64,000 bases of DNA from an uncultured Cohaesibacter sp. (GCF_963667045.1 NZ_OY762934.1:5090501-5154500), one strand, 5' to 3'. Counted from the first letter of the stretch, positions 49,076-58,740 are shown. A program made the numbers and translations. Notes: generated from the letters alone by a model not told the origin.

Positions 49076-49119
49076 GGACAGCTTTTCTCCCGAATCCCGC
49101 CAGGTTCCGTTTCTCGTGA

Positions 49120-50289
49120 CTATAGATAGTTGCGAAGGGCGCGCAAGCCAAGGCTGGTCAGCAGCTCATAGCTGATCGTGCCTGCGGCTTTGGCGACATC
49201 ATCGAGGGCGATCTCGCTGCCGAAGAATTCTGCCCAGTCACCGCGTCTTGCCTTGTCGGCGGGGATGTCGGTCACATCGACGATGATCAGGTCCATGGTG
49301 ATGCGACCGATGATCGGCGCTGTGTAACCATTGATCGAAACCTTTGCACCCTTCTTCACGTCGCTGCTGCTGGCGCTGCGCAGATAGCCATCGGCATAGC
49401 CAAGGCAGACGATAGCCAGACGGCTGTCCCGTTTGGTGGTTTCCGATGCGCCATAGCTGACGGTCTGCCCCTTGGCGACGGAGCGGGTCGCCAGAATGCG
49501 GCTCTTGAGCGTGGCGACCACCTTCATCGGGCTTGGCGTGCCGTCAACTACGGCGCCGCCATAAAGGGCGATGCCGGGGCGGCAGAGATCGAAATGATAG
49601 TCCGAACCAAGGAACACGCCACCAGAGTTGGCAAGGGATGCCCGGACATCAGGGAACAGGCGGCGCACGGCGCGGAACTTTTCCAGTTGGTCCCGGTTCT
49701 TGGGATGGTCCGGCTCGTCGGCACAGACGAGATGGCTGATGATCAGCTCAAGGGCGAAGGCGGGCTTTGCCTTTTGCCACGCGGCGGAGAGCTCTTCAGC
49801 GTCTGCAAGGCTAAGGCCAAGGCGGTTCATGCCGGTGTCGAAATGAATGGCGCAGGGCAGAGCTTCCCCACGGTCAGCGCAATAAGTCTGCCACAGGGTG
49901 GCTTCCTCGCGACAGCCAAGAACGGGCCGCAGTGCGTTCATGCGATAATAGTCAAACTCTGCGGCGCTATCGTCGCCGACCAGCCCGTTGAGCACATAGA
50001 TCGTTGCTTCCGGCAGCAGCGCGCGGGTCTTGGCCCCTTCCTGCGGATGGGCAACAAAGAAGGTTCGGGCACCAGCCTCCCAGAGGGTCTGGGTTGCGGG
50101 TTCAAGACCCGTGCCATAGGCATCGGCCTTGATGACGGCGGCGCATTCAGCAGTGCCGGTCTTTTGCGACAACGTGCGGTAATTGTCCGCAAGAGCGGCA
50201 AGGTCAATGGTCAGCTGGCTGCCGGCAAGGTGCGAATCGGGGGCTGTCAAATGGGCAACGTGGGGGAGAGAAAATTCGGGCATGGTCAA
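49120..50289 (-). CDS. alr: Alanine racemase
   Basis: A 389-residue PLP enzyme interconverting L- and D-alanine for peptidoglycan. The cofactor lysine is K54 in V-I-K-A-D-A-Y-G, and the second catalytic tyrosine lies in the V-S-Y-G-A block of the C-terminal beta domain. The R-P-G-I-A-L-Y-G-G motif near the domain junction is also present. The N-terminal 20 residues are less conserved. It lies between dnaB and radA, in the same orientation, as in related genomes. Confidence 0.95.
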   Translation of the reverse strand: MTMPEFSLPHVAHLTAPDSHLAGSQLTIDLAALADNYRTLSQKTGTAECAAVIKADAYGTGLEPATQTLWEAGARTFFVAHPQEGAKTRALLPEATIYVLNGLVGDDSAAEFDYYRMNALRPVLGCREEATLWQTYCADRGEALPCAIHFDTGMNRLGLSLADAEELSAAWQKAKPAFALELIISHLVCADEPDHPKNRDQLEKFRAVRRLFPDVRASLANSGGVFLGSDYHFDLCRPGIALYGGAVVDGTPSPMKVVATLKSRILATRSVAKGQTVSYGASETTKRDSRLAIVCLGYADGYLRSASSSDVKKGAKVSINGYTAPIIGRITMDLIIVDVTDIPADKARRGDWAEFFGSEIALDDVAKAAGTISYELLTSLGLRALRNYL

Positions 50290-50493
50290 TCTTTTCTGCG
50301 GGGCCGGGCAGACAGGGCGGTCTATCGGGGAGGATGCCGCGTGGTCGTGTCAGGAACGAGGAGGTATGAAATTCGACGGCATCTTAGACTTGTCGCAAGG
50401 CGCCGTGCAATATCAAAAAGCCGAATGCCACCGCCCGCCGGGCAGTTATCTGCCGGGGGGAGACGTGGCGTTCTTCGGGACGATGAAAGTGCT

Positions 50494-51981
50494 CTACTCG
50501 TAGGCTTCCGGGATATACTCATCGCGCGCCAGATCGGAGAAGCGCGTGAATTCGCCCTGGAAGGCGAGGGGCACGATGCCGGTCGGACCATGACGCTGTT
50601 TTGCGATGATGACCTCTGCCTTGCCCATGCAGCGTTCCATTTCGGACTGCCAGGCAAAATGCTCCTCGGTGCCCGGCTTCGGCTCTTCGCGCATCTTGTA
50701 ATATTCTTCGCGGTAGATGAACAGCACGACGTCGGCGTCCTGCTCGATGGAGCCGGATTCACGCAGGTCGGCGAGCTGTGGCCGCTTGTCGTCTCGGGAT
50801 TCCACCTGACGGGAAAGCTGGGACAGGGCGATCACCGGAACGCTGAGCTCCTTGGCCAGAGCCTTGAGGTTGGTCGTGATTTCGGTGATTTCCTGCACGC
50901 GGCCCTGAGAGGCCTTGGAGGCGGAACCGGACAGCAGCTGCAGATAGTCGACGATCAGCAGATCAAGCCCCTTCTGGCGCTTCAGGCGGCGGGCGCGGGC
51001 AGCCAACTGGGCGATGGAAATGCCACCGGTCGGGTCGATATGCAGCGGCGTGATCTGCATTTCCTGCGCCTTCTGGGCGATGCGGGCGAACTCATCCTGA
51101 TCCACCTTGCCTCGGCGGATCTTTTCAGAGGAAACCATCGCCTGCTCGGCGATAACACGGGTGGCCAGCTGTTCGGCGCTCATTTCGAGCGAGAAGAAGC
51201 CGACAACGCCGCCGTTGATTGTTTTCAACGTGCCGTCCGGTTGCTCCTCTGCGCGATAGGCGGAGGCCACGTTGTAGGCGATGTTGGTCACCAGCGAGGT
51301 TTTGCCCATGGCGGGACGGGCGGCAAGAATGATCAAGTCCGAATGCTGCAGGCCACCCATCTTCTGGTCAAGGTCGGTCAGTCCGGTTGAAATACCTGAA
51401 AGCTGGCCGTCGCGCTTGTAGGCGGCTTCGGCCATTTCGATGGCTTCGGTTGCTGCTGTCGCAAAGGTCTGGAATCCACCCTTTTCGCCGCCGGTTTCGG
51501 CCAATTCGAACAGACGCTTTTCGGCATCCTCGATCTGCAGGCGCGGTGGTGTGTCGATCGGCGCGTCGTAGGCCACGTTGACCACATCCGTGCCGATCTC
51601 GATCAGATTGCGCCGGGTCGCCAGATCCATGATCAGCAGGCCGTAGTCTTCGGCGTTGATGATGGAGGTTGCCTGCGAGGCAAGGCGCAGCAGATAGATG
51701 TCGATCGGCATGTCGGCGACAGTGAAGTCAGCCGGAAAGAAGGTCTTGAGCGTGACGGGCGAGGCGATCTTGCCCGCACGGATCAGCTTGGACATCTTCT
51801 CGAAAATGTCGCGCAGATTCGGGTCAAAGAAATGGTGCGGTTTCAGGAAAGCTTCGACGCGGTCATAGGTCTGGTTGTTGACCAGAATCGCACCCAACAG
51901 CTGCTGCTCGGCTTCCAGGTTGTGAGGAGCCTGACGCACGGTAATGGTCTCGGACTTTTCGAGCTTTGCAGCGGTTTCCAT
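50494..51981 (-). CDS. dnaB: Replicative DNA helicase DnaB
   Basis: A 495-residue hexameric helicase. The N-terminal domain (about 18-120) starts with P-H-N-L-E-A-E-Q-Q-L-L-G, a linker follows, and the RecA-like domain has Walker A A-R-P-A-M-G-K-T (221-228), the Walker B L-L-I-V-D-Y-L-Q-L and the arginine-finger region. The C-terminal end is short and acidic. There is no intein or insertion. AGGATGAGG upstream of the ATG fits a ribosome site. It lies in the ribosomal protein/purF supercluster. Confidence 0.97.
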   Translation of the reverse strand: METAAKLEKSETITVRQAPHNLEAEQQLLGAILVNNQTYDRVEAFLKPHHFFDPNLRDIFEKMSKLIRAGKIASPVTLKTFFPADFTVADMPIDIYLLRLASQATSIINAEDYGLLIMDLATRRNLIEIGTDVVNVAYDAPIDTPPRLQIEDAEKRLFELAETGGEKGGFQTFATAATEAIEMAEAAYKRDGQLSGISTGLTDLDQKMGGLQHSDLIILAARPAMGKTSLVTNIAYNVASAYRAEEQPDGTLKTINGGVVGFFSLEMSAEQLATRVIAEQAMVSSEKIRRGKVDQDEFARIAQKAQEMQITPLHIDPTGGISIAQLAARARRLKRQKGLDLLIVDYLQLLSGSASKASQGRVQEITEITTNLKALAKELSVPVIALSQLSRQVESRDDKRPQLADLRESGSIEQDADVVLFIYREEYYKMREEPKPGTEEHFAWQSEMERCMGKAEVIIAKQRHGPTGIVPLAFQGEFTRFSDLARDEYIPEAYE

Positions 51982-52410
51982 TTCTGAACCTCATCCTTGC
52001 TGTGAGATGAACTAACTAGACACAGAGGGACGGCAATTTGAAGCGCCCAATTTGCAATTCACGGCAATCAACAGCGGAAAATTTTTCCGTAGATTTTCTC
52101 TGGACTCTCCACCGCTTTCGAGTCCTGTCAGACCCGACTCAGCGCGGCCGATTCCACCAGGTTGGCCATTGAAAAATGTCCAATTGGTTTAGGTTTCTGC
52201 GCAATACCCTGTCAAGGATTGCTTTTTGAAACAATCGATCGTGAGAGTGCCCAGTTTGGTGACCATTCTACTTTTGTCAGTCTGCGCTGTGGCAGTATAA
52301 GTATTTGAAATATCTGTATTTTCCGTGCCGTCTGCTCCCGCCCGGCTTTTCAGTCACCAAAGGTCTGAGCTCCAGATGTCCGACTTTCCCATGGAACGTG
52401 ATATCAAGGT

Positions 52411-52693
52411 ATGAGATTTATGGCACAGGTAACCGGAACGGTTTCATCAACAACGGATGTGTTTTCTACTGTGCGGGAAATGGCAATTGCATTTCGTGTC
52501 ATGCCCGGTGCCAAGATCGACGGCAACATTTCTGCCCGTATCCGCTTTTTGCGCAAGGTGATGCTTGAGGGCTCTGTTTGCAAACGGGGCTTTTTCGCGA
52601 CCACAGTCGGTGCTTGAATGGATACTGGCTGGCGATGAGCAAGAGGCGACAAAGGTTTTCGCCGACTATCTGACCATGATACGGTATTGTTGA
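52411..52693 (+). pseudogene. Possible remnant of a GntR/FCD-type regulator (weak)
   Basis: One frame has R-I-R-F-L-R-K-V-M-L (about 52538-52567) and the next frame continues L-R-A-L-F and then S-V-L-E-W-I-L-A-G-D-E-Q-E-A-T with a stop at 52693. The order resembles the end of FCD-domain GntR proteins, but the similarity is short and no helix-turn-helix part was found upstream. It may be chance. Confidence 0.2.
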
Positions 52694-52745
52694 ACGCAAG
52701 GTCTCGTGTCCTTGCTCATTTTCCAACGTACTGTTTCAAATACAG

Positions 52746-52780
52746 AAAAAGCGGGCTTGCGACCCGCTTTTTGCATTTTT
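52746..52780. terminator. Bidirectional terminator downstream of rplI
   Basis: AAAAAGCGGG (52746-52755) pairs perfectly with CCCGCTTTTT (52763-52772), flanked by T-runs on both strands. It closes the rpsF-rpsR-DUF2232-rplI operon on the minus strand. Confidence 0.9.
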
Positions 52781-52833
52781 TTGAAGTTCTGAGGCTACCT
52801 GTCAAGCCTTCTTGGGCCACAGGAAGAAATGCC

Positions 52834-53439
52834 TTACTCTTTTTCAGCTTCGTCAGCAGCTTCTTCAACGACTTCTTCGCCCTCGATTTCTTCGAGCAGC
52901 TCTTCGTCCAGTTCCAGATCCTCTTCGAACTCGAATGCTTCGTCGCGTTCGGTCTGGGACAGGTCTTCACCAGCAGCCTGACGTTCGGCTTCGTCCTGCG
53001 AACGGGCAACGTTGGCGGTAACGATCAGCTCGACTTCCGGATGCAGGATCACGGTTACAGAGTGCATGCCGATGGTTTTGATCGGACGGTCCAGAGAGAT
53101 CTGGGTGCGGGTGAGGGAAACGCCGCCTTCAGACAGGGCGTCAGCAAGGTCGCGCGGAGAAACAGAACCATAGAGCTGGCCGGTTTCGGAAGCGGCGCGG
53201 ATGACGGTGACGGTCTTTTCGCCAATGCGTTCCCTGAGTGCTTCTGCTTCGCTCTTGGCTTCCAGGTTGCGTGCTTCGAGCTGGGCGCGTTCGGCTTCAA
53301 AGCGTTTCTTGTTGGCTTCGGAAGCGCGGATTGCTTTGCCCTGAGGCAGAAGATAGTTGCGGGCATAGCCGGTGCGAACAGATACGATATCACCCATCTG
53401 GCCAAGTTTGGCAACGCGTTCAAGAAGGATCAGTTCCAT
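52834..53439 (-). CDS. rplI: 50S ribosomal protein L9
   Basis: A 201-residue L9. The N-terminal rRNA-binding domain begins [13 protein letters not shown] and includes [13 protein letters not shown]; the long helix and the C-terminal domain follow. The last about 45 residues are strongly acidic (E/D-rich), an extension seen in other alphaproteobacteria beyond the usual 148-150 residues. The start at 53439 is supported by GGAG six bases upstream; an ATG at 53451 would add four residues. Last gene of the rpsF operon. Confidence 0.97.
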   Translation of the reverse strand: MELILLERVAKLGQMGDIVSVRTGYARNYLLPQGKAIRASEANKKRFEAERAQLEARNLEAKSEAEALRERIGEKTVTVIRAASETGQLYGSVSPRDLADALSEGGVSLTRTQISLDRPIKTIGMHSVTVILHPEVELIVTANVARSQDEAERQAAGEDLSQTERDEAFEFEEDLELDEELLEEIEGEEVVEEAADEAEKE

Positions 53440-53519
53440 TTTAGTCTCCATTTAGCCATCGTTAGGTGATGGCGATTTCCGTTGTCTACTTTTGAATTCG
53501 ATCGGGGTTGTCCCCGTAT

Positions 53520-54521
53520 TCAGGTATCGCCGCCATCCCGGTCACTGGTTCCCCCATTGGTGCCGGAGTTGCGCGGCGGCAATGGCAAACGGGGCAATCG
53601 GGAGCGGACATTGAAGAGGATTTCCAGGGCCCCCAGCACAATCAGCAACACGCCGATCCATTGGAAAATAGCCATAAGGAAATAGCTGGTCCAAAGAATG
53701 ATCTGCCGCGCTGGTGACCGCCTGATCGCAAAGTGCAGGACCGACAGGCCAACCAGAAACAGCGAAGCGCCTGTCGCGGACATGACAATCTGAGCCAGCT
53801 GCTGCGGCAAGCCCTTGAGCATCAGCATCAGAATGAGGCCGACCACGAAAATGGCGATGACCACCGGTGGCAGCGTCAACTGATGCAGGTCCGGCCATGG
53901 ACGCGCCAGTCGTCCGGACTTCTGAACAATCTTGCCTGCCAGATAGAGATTGATGATCGAGCCGAACATCACCGTCAGCACCGAAGCCATCGGCGCCATC
54001 CAGGTGATGATGGTCACCAGATCATCGATGGTCAGCGCCGTACCCTGTGGCAGGGCCATCCGCTCGGCCTTGTAGACCTCGTTCATCATGGTCGCAATCG
54101 CATCGCGATACTGATCCATGCTGAAGCCGAAGGGAATGAACATGGCAAGGCTGGTGATGCCGGCAATACCGGCAATCCACATCAGCAGGCGCCCCACCGG
54201 ATACCAGACGATTTCGCCCGTTTCGGCATTCTGCTGATTGAGCGTTGCCAGACGTGAGAGCCACCAAGGCGGGATGCTGTTGACCAGCATGAACAAAAGT
54301 CCGGCCAGCGGGCTGATCAATAGAGCCAGAGCAACGCCTGAGCTGATGACGGCCACGAGGCCTGTGAAGGATCCCCAGCCAAGCGAGGCGATCATGAGCG
54401 GAAGAGGGGAAAGAACGATGAGAATGATCCCGAGGCCGAACATCCCGCCGACATAGCCGGAGAGGTTCAGAAGCGCGGTACAGAGACCGGCGACAATGCC
54501 TATGATCAGGTAGTTGTTCAT
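53520..54521 (-). CDS. DUF2232 membrane protein
   Basis: A 333-residue integral membrane protein with about eight helices and a proline-, arginine- and glycine-rich cytosolic C-terminus. It matches DUF2232 (YybS-like), of unknown function, which in alphaproteobacteria is inserted between rpsR and rplI as here. The start at 54521 (M-N-N-Y-L-I-I) gives a proper first helix; 45 codons further upstream contain no similarity. Its constant place among ribosomal protein genes suggests coordinated expression rather than a ribosomal role. Confidence 0.88.
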   Translation of the reverse strand: MNNYLIIGIVAGLCTALLNLSGYVGGMFGLGIILIVLSPLPLMIASLGWGSFTGLVAVISSGVALALLISPLAGLLFMLVNSIPPWWLSRLATLNQQNAETGEIVWYPVGRLLMWIAGIAGITSLAMFIPFGFSMDQYRDAIATMMNEVYKAERMALPQGTALTIDDLVTIITWMAPMASVLTVMFGSIINLYLAGKIVQKSGRLARPWPDLHQLTLPPVVIAIFVVGLILMLMLKGLPQQLAQIVMSATGASLFLVGLSVLHFAIRRSPARQIILWTSYFLMAIFQWIGVLLIVLGALEILFNVRSRLPRLPLPPRNSGTNGGTSDRDGGDT

Positions 54522-54679
54522 TCTCTTGGCTGTCCCGCTTGACCGTTGCATGGTCGTTTGCTGGCGGTTAGAGGCAGGTCGCTTTGCCTGTCCCAACGAT
54601 CGATTAATTGAAAATCCCCAGGGCGGGGAGAATGAAGGGCGACAAGCGCCCTTCACAAGCTCTTCAAGGCTATCTGCGA

Positions 54680-54913
54680 TTAGCTGATAACGTAAGGCAG
54701 CAGGCCCAGGAAGCGAGCGCGTTTGATGGCACGAGCCAGTTCGCGCTGTTTCTTGGCAGAAACTGCCGTAATACGGGACGGAACGATCTTGCCGCGCTCG
54801 GATACATAGCGCTGCAGAAGACGAACGTCTTTGTAATCGATTTTCGGTGCACCTTCACCAGAGAAAGGGCAAGTTTTGCGACGACGGAAAAAAGGACGAC
54901 GTGCTCCAGACAT
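54680..54913 (-). CDS. rpsR: 30S ribosomal protein S18
   Basis: A 77-residue S18. The core motifs Y-K-D-V[17 protein letters not shown] and K[13 protein letters not shown] are present, with the basic N-terminus R-R-P-F-F-R-R-R. S18 binds S6 in the 30S platform. It lies 14 bases after rpsF. One N-terminal cysteine remains (C15), a trace of the zinc-binding form of S18. Confidence 0.97.
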   Translation of the reverse strand: MSGARRPFFRRRKTCPFSGEGAPKIDYKDVRLLQRYVSERGKIVPSRITAVSAKKQRELARAIKRARFLGLLPYVIS

Positions 54914-54927
54914 GTTTCTTGCTCCTG

Positions 54928-55395
54928 TTACTCAGCTACTTTGTCAAAGTCGCGATCTTCGCGACGCGGGCGGCGGTCACCACGATCACCGCGGTCGCCA
55001 CGATCCCCGCGAGGACCACGATCATTGCGGTCGCCACGGTCACCACGGCCACCACCACGACGGTCTTCGCGGTCACGCTTCTGCATCATGGCAGACTGAT
55101 CTTCTTCGTGTTCTTCAACGCGAATGGTCATGAAGCGCATGATGTCTTCGTTGATGCGCATCTGACGTTCCATTTCAACAATGGCTTCGGAAGGCGCGTC
55201 GATGTTCATCAGAACATAGTGAGCCTTGCGGTTCTTGTTGATACGGTAAGCGATGGTTTTCAGACCCCAGAATTCGACTTTGCCGACGGAGCCCTGATAT
55301 TCACCGATAAGGGTTTTGTATTGCTCAACCAGTGCCTCAACCTGCTGCTGAGAGATATCCTGGCGAGCAAGGAAAACGTGCTCGTAAAGCGCCAT
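54928..55395 (-). CDS. rpsF: 30S ribosomal protein S6
   Basis: A 155-residue S6. The ferredoxin-like domain (about 1-100) has Y-E-H-V-F-L-A-R-Q and [19 protein letters not shown]. The C-terminal 45 residues are a repeated Arg/Gly/Asp-rich tail (many R-G-D-R-G-D units), far beyond the usual 95-130 residues; some alphaproteobacterial S6 have such tails, probably disordered and RNA-binding. First gene of the operon rpsF-rpsR-DUF2232-rplI. Its leader contains hairpins that may control the operon. Confidence 0.96.
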   Translation of the reverse strand: MALYEHVFLARQDISQQQVEALVEQYKTLIGEYQGSVGKVEFWGLKTIAYRINKNRKAHYVLMNIDAPSEAIVEMERQMRINEDIMRFMTIRVEEHEEDQSAMMQKRDREDRRGGGRGDRGDRNDRGPRGDRGDRGDRGDRRPRREDRDFDKVAE

Positions 55396-56233
55396 TGTTC
55401 CTGCCTTGTCTATTAGAGTTTCAATACATCAGCCCGACCGGCGCTAAGCCTCCAAAAAGCCTTATAAGACAAGGCTCTTTTGAGAATTAATTGCTTTAAA
55501 GAGCGAAGACACCGGAAGTCGGAAAGATCTCTTTCCTGCTATCGATCGCCTTCTGGCTGTCCCATGGAACAGTGCAGAATTCCGACAATAGTCTTCCGTT
55601 CAGCCCTCGGCCTCGCCAAGCTGATCCGCGCTTTATAGCCGATTTTTTTCGATTGGCAAGGCAAAATTCAACGTTTCTGCGGGAAATGTGGGCAGGGTAA
55701 CCATGCGTGGGGTGTCTCCGAGCCCCGATTGGAGTGGCCTCTGGACGCATTTTGCCAGTAGCAATCTGGATTACGTGAGGCCTTGCTGCTGTTTGAAACA
55801 CCTTTTGAGGTGCGGTTGCGTGCGGATGTTTGTAGCGTGGTGTCAGCGATCTGTTGTGCCGCGTTACCTTTTTTAGTGTGACAGGCTCGTGAAGAGGGTA
55901 AGGTCGTTACCCTTGGTCGCGGAAATGGGGGCGGCCATTTTGGCCATTTGGCGGACTTGCGCCGTGAATAAGCGTCACTGGAGGTGCCTGTTTTTCTTGA
56001 AAAGCCCAAGAATCCGCATCGTTCTGCTGCTAAAGTCTTGACTCTGTCGATCAATAAATCCATTAGCGAACGATGAATTTCATAAAGCTGTCAAAAAACT
56101 GTCAAGAATGGCCCGATTGAGCGCTTGTTGCCCGGTCCAGATGGTTCTTTTGAAAGGGTGCGCTTTGGGCGCAGGAAGTATCGAGGCGCGAGAAAACGAA
56201 GCGCCCGCAATAACGAACAAGGTTGAAAACGTC
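55396..56233. other. Divergent intergenic region between rpsF and fabD (about 840 bases)
   Basis: No supported gene. On the rpsF side the leader holds two hairpins (55429-55476). The fabD side should carry its promoter. The rest shows no clear structure. Confidence 0.6.
55429..55476 (-). promoter_or_regulatory. Structured leader of the rpsF-rpsR operon
   Basis: In the rpsF leader (minus strand) a stem AGCCTT/AAGGCT (55471-55476 with 55458-55463) is followed by TTTTT, resembling a terminator. Closer to the gene a short hairpin TTAGC/GCTGA (55443-55447 with 55429-55433) has a loop containing CCGG. S6:S18 complexes in other bacteria bind a hairpin with a CCG element in the leader to repress the operon; this could be the equivalent. 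Confidence 0.45.
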
Positions 56234-57175
56234 ATGAGTGTAGCTTTTACATTTCCCGGACAGGGTAGTCAGGCTGTTGGCATGGGCAAGGCTCTGGCCG
56301 ACGAGTTTGCTGTCGCACGTGCTGTGTATGAAGAAGTCAACGACGCTCTGGGTGAAAAGCTCTCCGACATCATGTGGAACGGCCCGGCCGATGTGCTGAC
56401 CCTTACGCGCAACGCCCAGCCGGCGCTGATGGCTGCGTCCATCGCTGCACTGCGAGTACTGGAAGAAAAAGGTCTGGTTCTGGCCAAGAAGGTCGCCTAT
56501 GTCGCAGGGCACTCGCTTGGTGAATATTCCGCGCTTGCCGCTTCGGGCGCTCTGAGTCTAGGTGACACGGCGCGCCTTTTGCGCATCCGCGGGGATGCCA
56601 TGCAGAAAGCGGTTCCGGTCGGTGAAGGCGCAATGGCGGCCATCCTCGGATTGACCATGGACGAGGTCAAGGCGGTTACCGTGGAAGCTGCCAACGGCGA
56701 AGTCTGCCAGGTGGCCAATGACAACGCGACCGGTCAGGTTGTGATTTCCGGTGCCAAGGATGCCATCGAGCGCGCTGCTGCTCTGGCCAAGGAAAAAGGT
56801 GCCAAGCGCGCTCTGCTGCTGCCAGTGAGCGCACCTTTCCATTGCGCTCTGATGGCCCCTGCTGCTCAGGCAATGGCCGAGGCGCTGGCCGGCATTGCCA
56901 TTCACAAGCCTGCCGTTCCGGTTGTTGCCAACGTTCTGGCCAGCTCCGTAGAAGAGCCGGAAGCCATTCGCAAGCATTTGGTTGATCAGGTCACCGGCAT
57001 GGTGCGCTGGTCCGAATCTGTTGCGTGGCTTGCTGGCAACGGCGTCGACTGTCTGTTTGAGATCGGCACCGGCAAGGTGCTGTCCGGTCTTGCCAAGCGG
57101 ATTGTCAAGGGAATCGAGACGTTCAACGTGGGTGAACCGGCCGATATCGACCTGGCTCTTGGAAAACTCGCCTGA
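56234..57175 (+). CDS. fabD: Malonyl CoA-acyl carrier protein transacylase
   Basis: A 313-residue enzyme loading malonate onto ACP. It begins V-A-F-T-F-P-G-Q-G-S-Q and has the nucleophile S94 in G-H-S-L-G-E-Y and the catalytic H203 in A-P-F-H-C. The start at 56234 is the usual N-terminus; an upstream part of the open frame is not conserved. It heads the fabD-fabG-acpP-fabF cluster on the plus strand. Confidence 0.97.
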   Translation: MSVAFTFPGQGSQAVGMGKALADEFAVARAVYEEVNDALGEKLSDIMWNGPADVLTLTRNAQPALMAASIAALRVLEEKGLVLAKKVAYVAGHSLGEYSALAASGALSLGDTARLLRIRGDAMQKAVPVGEGAMAAILGLTMDEVKAVTVEAANGEVCQVANDNATGQVVISGAKDAIERAAALAKEKGAKRALLLPVSAPFHCALMAPAAQAMAEALAGIAIHKPAVPVVANVLASSVEEPEAIRKHLVDQVTGMVRWSESVAWLAGNGVDCLFEIGTGKVLSGLAKRIVKGIETFNVGEPADIDLALGKLA

Positions 57176-57345
57176 CGGGCATTTGCAAATCCGATATTGA
57201 TGCGTATATCCAAGGCTCGAATATCCTTTAGCCCTAGACGGCAGATCTGCTTGCAGAAGTTGCTGTCTTTGGCCTCATTTGACTGAAACAATGAGCCCAT
57301 CAGTTCATGACGGATGAACGGGTGGTGCTCTTGGAGGTAGACATT

Positions 57346-58086
57346 ATGTTCGATTTGAGCGGGAAGTGCGCTCTGGTAACCGGAGCCAGCGGTGGAATTG
57401 GCGAGGCTATTGCTGTTGCCCTGCATGCCCAGGGGGCAAAGGTGGCCCTGTCCGGCACTCGCGTGGAAGCCCTTGAGGCTCTGGCGGAGAAACTGGGGGG
57501 CGATCGCGTGTTCGTCTCGCCTGCGAATCTGTCTGATGCTGTATCCACCGCCTCGCTGGCCAGCGGAGCGGAAGCGGCCATGGGGCAGCTCGACATTCTG
57601 GTGAACAACGCTGGTATCACCCGTGATGGTCTCTTCATGCGGATGAAGGACGAAGACTGGGAACAGGTGCTGACGGTCAATCTGACGTCGGCCATGCGTC
57701 TGTCACGCGCCGTTCTGCGTGGCATGATGAAGCGTCGTCACGGTCGTATCATCTCCATCTCCTCGGTGGTCGGTGTGACCGGCAACCCCGGGCAGGGCAA
57801 TTATGCCGCAGCAAAGGCTGGCATGATCGGCATGACCAAATCCCTTGCTCAGGAAGTTGCCAACAGGGGCATCACGGCCAACTGTATTGCGCCGGGCTTC
57901 ATCAAGACGTCGATGACGGACAAGCTCAATGAAAAGCAGCAGGAAGCCATCAATGCGGCGATTCCCGCCGCCCGTATGGGCCTGCCTGAAGAAGTCGCCA
58001 GTGCTGCGGTTTATCTGGCCAGTGACGAAGCTGCCTATGTCACTGGACAAACTCTCCATGTCAACGGTGGCATGGCAATGATCTGA
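57346..58086 (+). CDS. fabG: 3-oxoacyl-ACP reductase FabG
   Basis: A 246-residue SDR enzyme reducing 3-oxoacyl-ACP with NADPH. The cofactor motif is T-G-A-S-G-G-I-G (12-19), N-N-A-G at 87-90, and the active-site residues S140, Y153 and K157. The C-terminus H-V-N-G-G-M-A-M-I is typical of FabG. The start at 57346 has GGAGG eight bases upstream; an upstream ATG at 57307 is less likely. It lies between fabD and acpP. Confidence 0.97.
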   Translation: MFDLSGKCALVTGASGGIGEAIAVALHAQGAKVALSGTRVEALEALAEKLGGDRVFVSPANLSDAVSTASLASGAEAAMGQLDILVNNAGITRDGLFMRMKDEDWEQVLTVNLTSAMRLSRAVLRGMMKRRHGRIISISSVVGVTGNPGQGNYAAAKAGMIGMTKSLAQEVANRGITANCIAPGFIKTSMTDKLNEKQQEAINAAIPAARMGLPEEVASAAVYLASDEAAYVTGQTLHVNGGMAMI

Positions 58087-58420
58087 CAGGATCGAAGCGT
58101 CTTTTTGGTTGAATTTCTTGAAAAGACGGTCTTAATTGCTTGGAAAAGGATGGGAAGAAGGAAACAATTGCTTCTCCGGTTCATTCCTGATCTTCTCAAG
58201 CGCAAGAAAGTGTGTTACGAACCGCGCGAATTCCGGTGATGGCCATCTGTAATTGGCTGATTGGAAGCGGTTTAACAGCCAGGTTCACTGTGCAGGATTC
58301 AAGGTCGGATCTGGTGGGCCAATTGGCAGTGTGCAAAATCGGGAAAGAGATTTGTTCGGCAATTGGCCAAAGCAAGCTGTTTTTCCAAACTTGATCGAAC
58401 GCTAATTTTGAGGAAAGAAA
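58087..58420. other. Intergenic region between fabG and acpP
   Basis: About 330 bases, no gene. CGTCTTTT and AAAAGACG near 58095-58125 form an inverted repeat without a T-run. acpP probably has its own promoter here, since it is needed at high levels, but no clear hexamers were found. GAGGAAAG precedes the acpP ATG. Confidence 0.5.
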
Positions 58421-58657
58421 ATGAGCGATATCGCTGAACGCGTAAAAAAAATCGTGATCGAACATCTCGGCGTTGACGCTGAAAAAGTTACCGACACTGC
58501 AAGCTTCATCGACGATCTGGGCGCAGACAGCCTTGATACCGTTGAGTTGGTCATGGCTTTTGAAGAAGAATTCGGAACCGAGATTCCTGATGACGCTGCC
58601 GAGACCATCCAGACGGTTGGCGACGCTGTCTCCTTCCTGACCAAGGCTGCCAGCTAA
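58421..58657 (+). CDS. acpP: Acyl carrier protein
   Basis: A 78-residue, strongly acidic carrier protein. The phosphopantetheine serine is in the conserved [10 protein letters not shown] motif. It starts [12 protein letters not shown] and ends with a normal fourth helix. It carries growing acyl chains for fatty acid and lipid A synthesis. A strong terminator follows. Confidence 0.98.
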   Translation: MSDIAERVKKIVIEHLGVDAEKVTDTASFIDDLGADSLDTVELVMAFEEEFGTEIPDDAAETIQTVGDAVSFLTKAAS

Positions 58658-58702
58658 TCTGCTTGGCGGGACCATTCTATCCTGGTCCAAATGGCGAATT
58701 TG

Positions 58703-58740
58703 AAACCGGAAGGGGCCTTGCTCCTTCCGGTTTTTTTGTT
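58703..58740 (+). terminator. Terminator after acpP
   Basis: AACCGGAAGG (58704-58713) pairs with CCTTCCGGTT (58723-58732), followed by a long T-run. Confidence 0.92.

Larger units (their letters stand above)
51982..52833. other. Intergenic region of about 850 bases between dnaB and rplI
   Basis: No intact gene. It contains the dnaB promoter side, a stretch with remnant-like reading frames (about 52411-52693, see separate entry) and a bidirectional terminator at 52746-52772. Confidence 0.6.

Noticed and set aside
49594-51390. 598-codon plus-strand frame across alr and dnaB
   Set aside because: Antisense to two clear genes and crosses their intergenic gap without any protein similarity.
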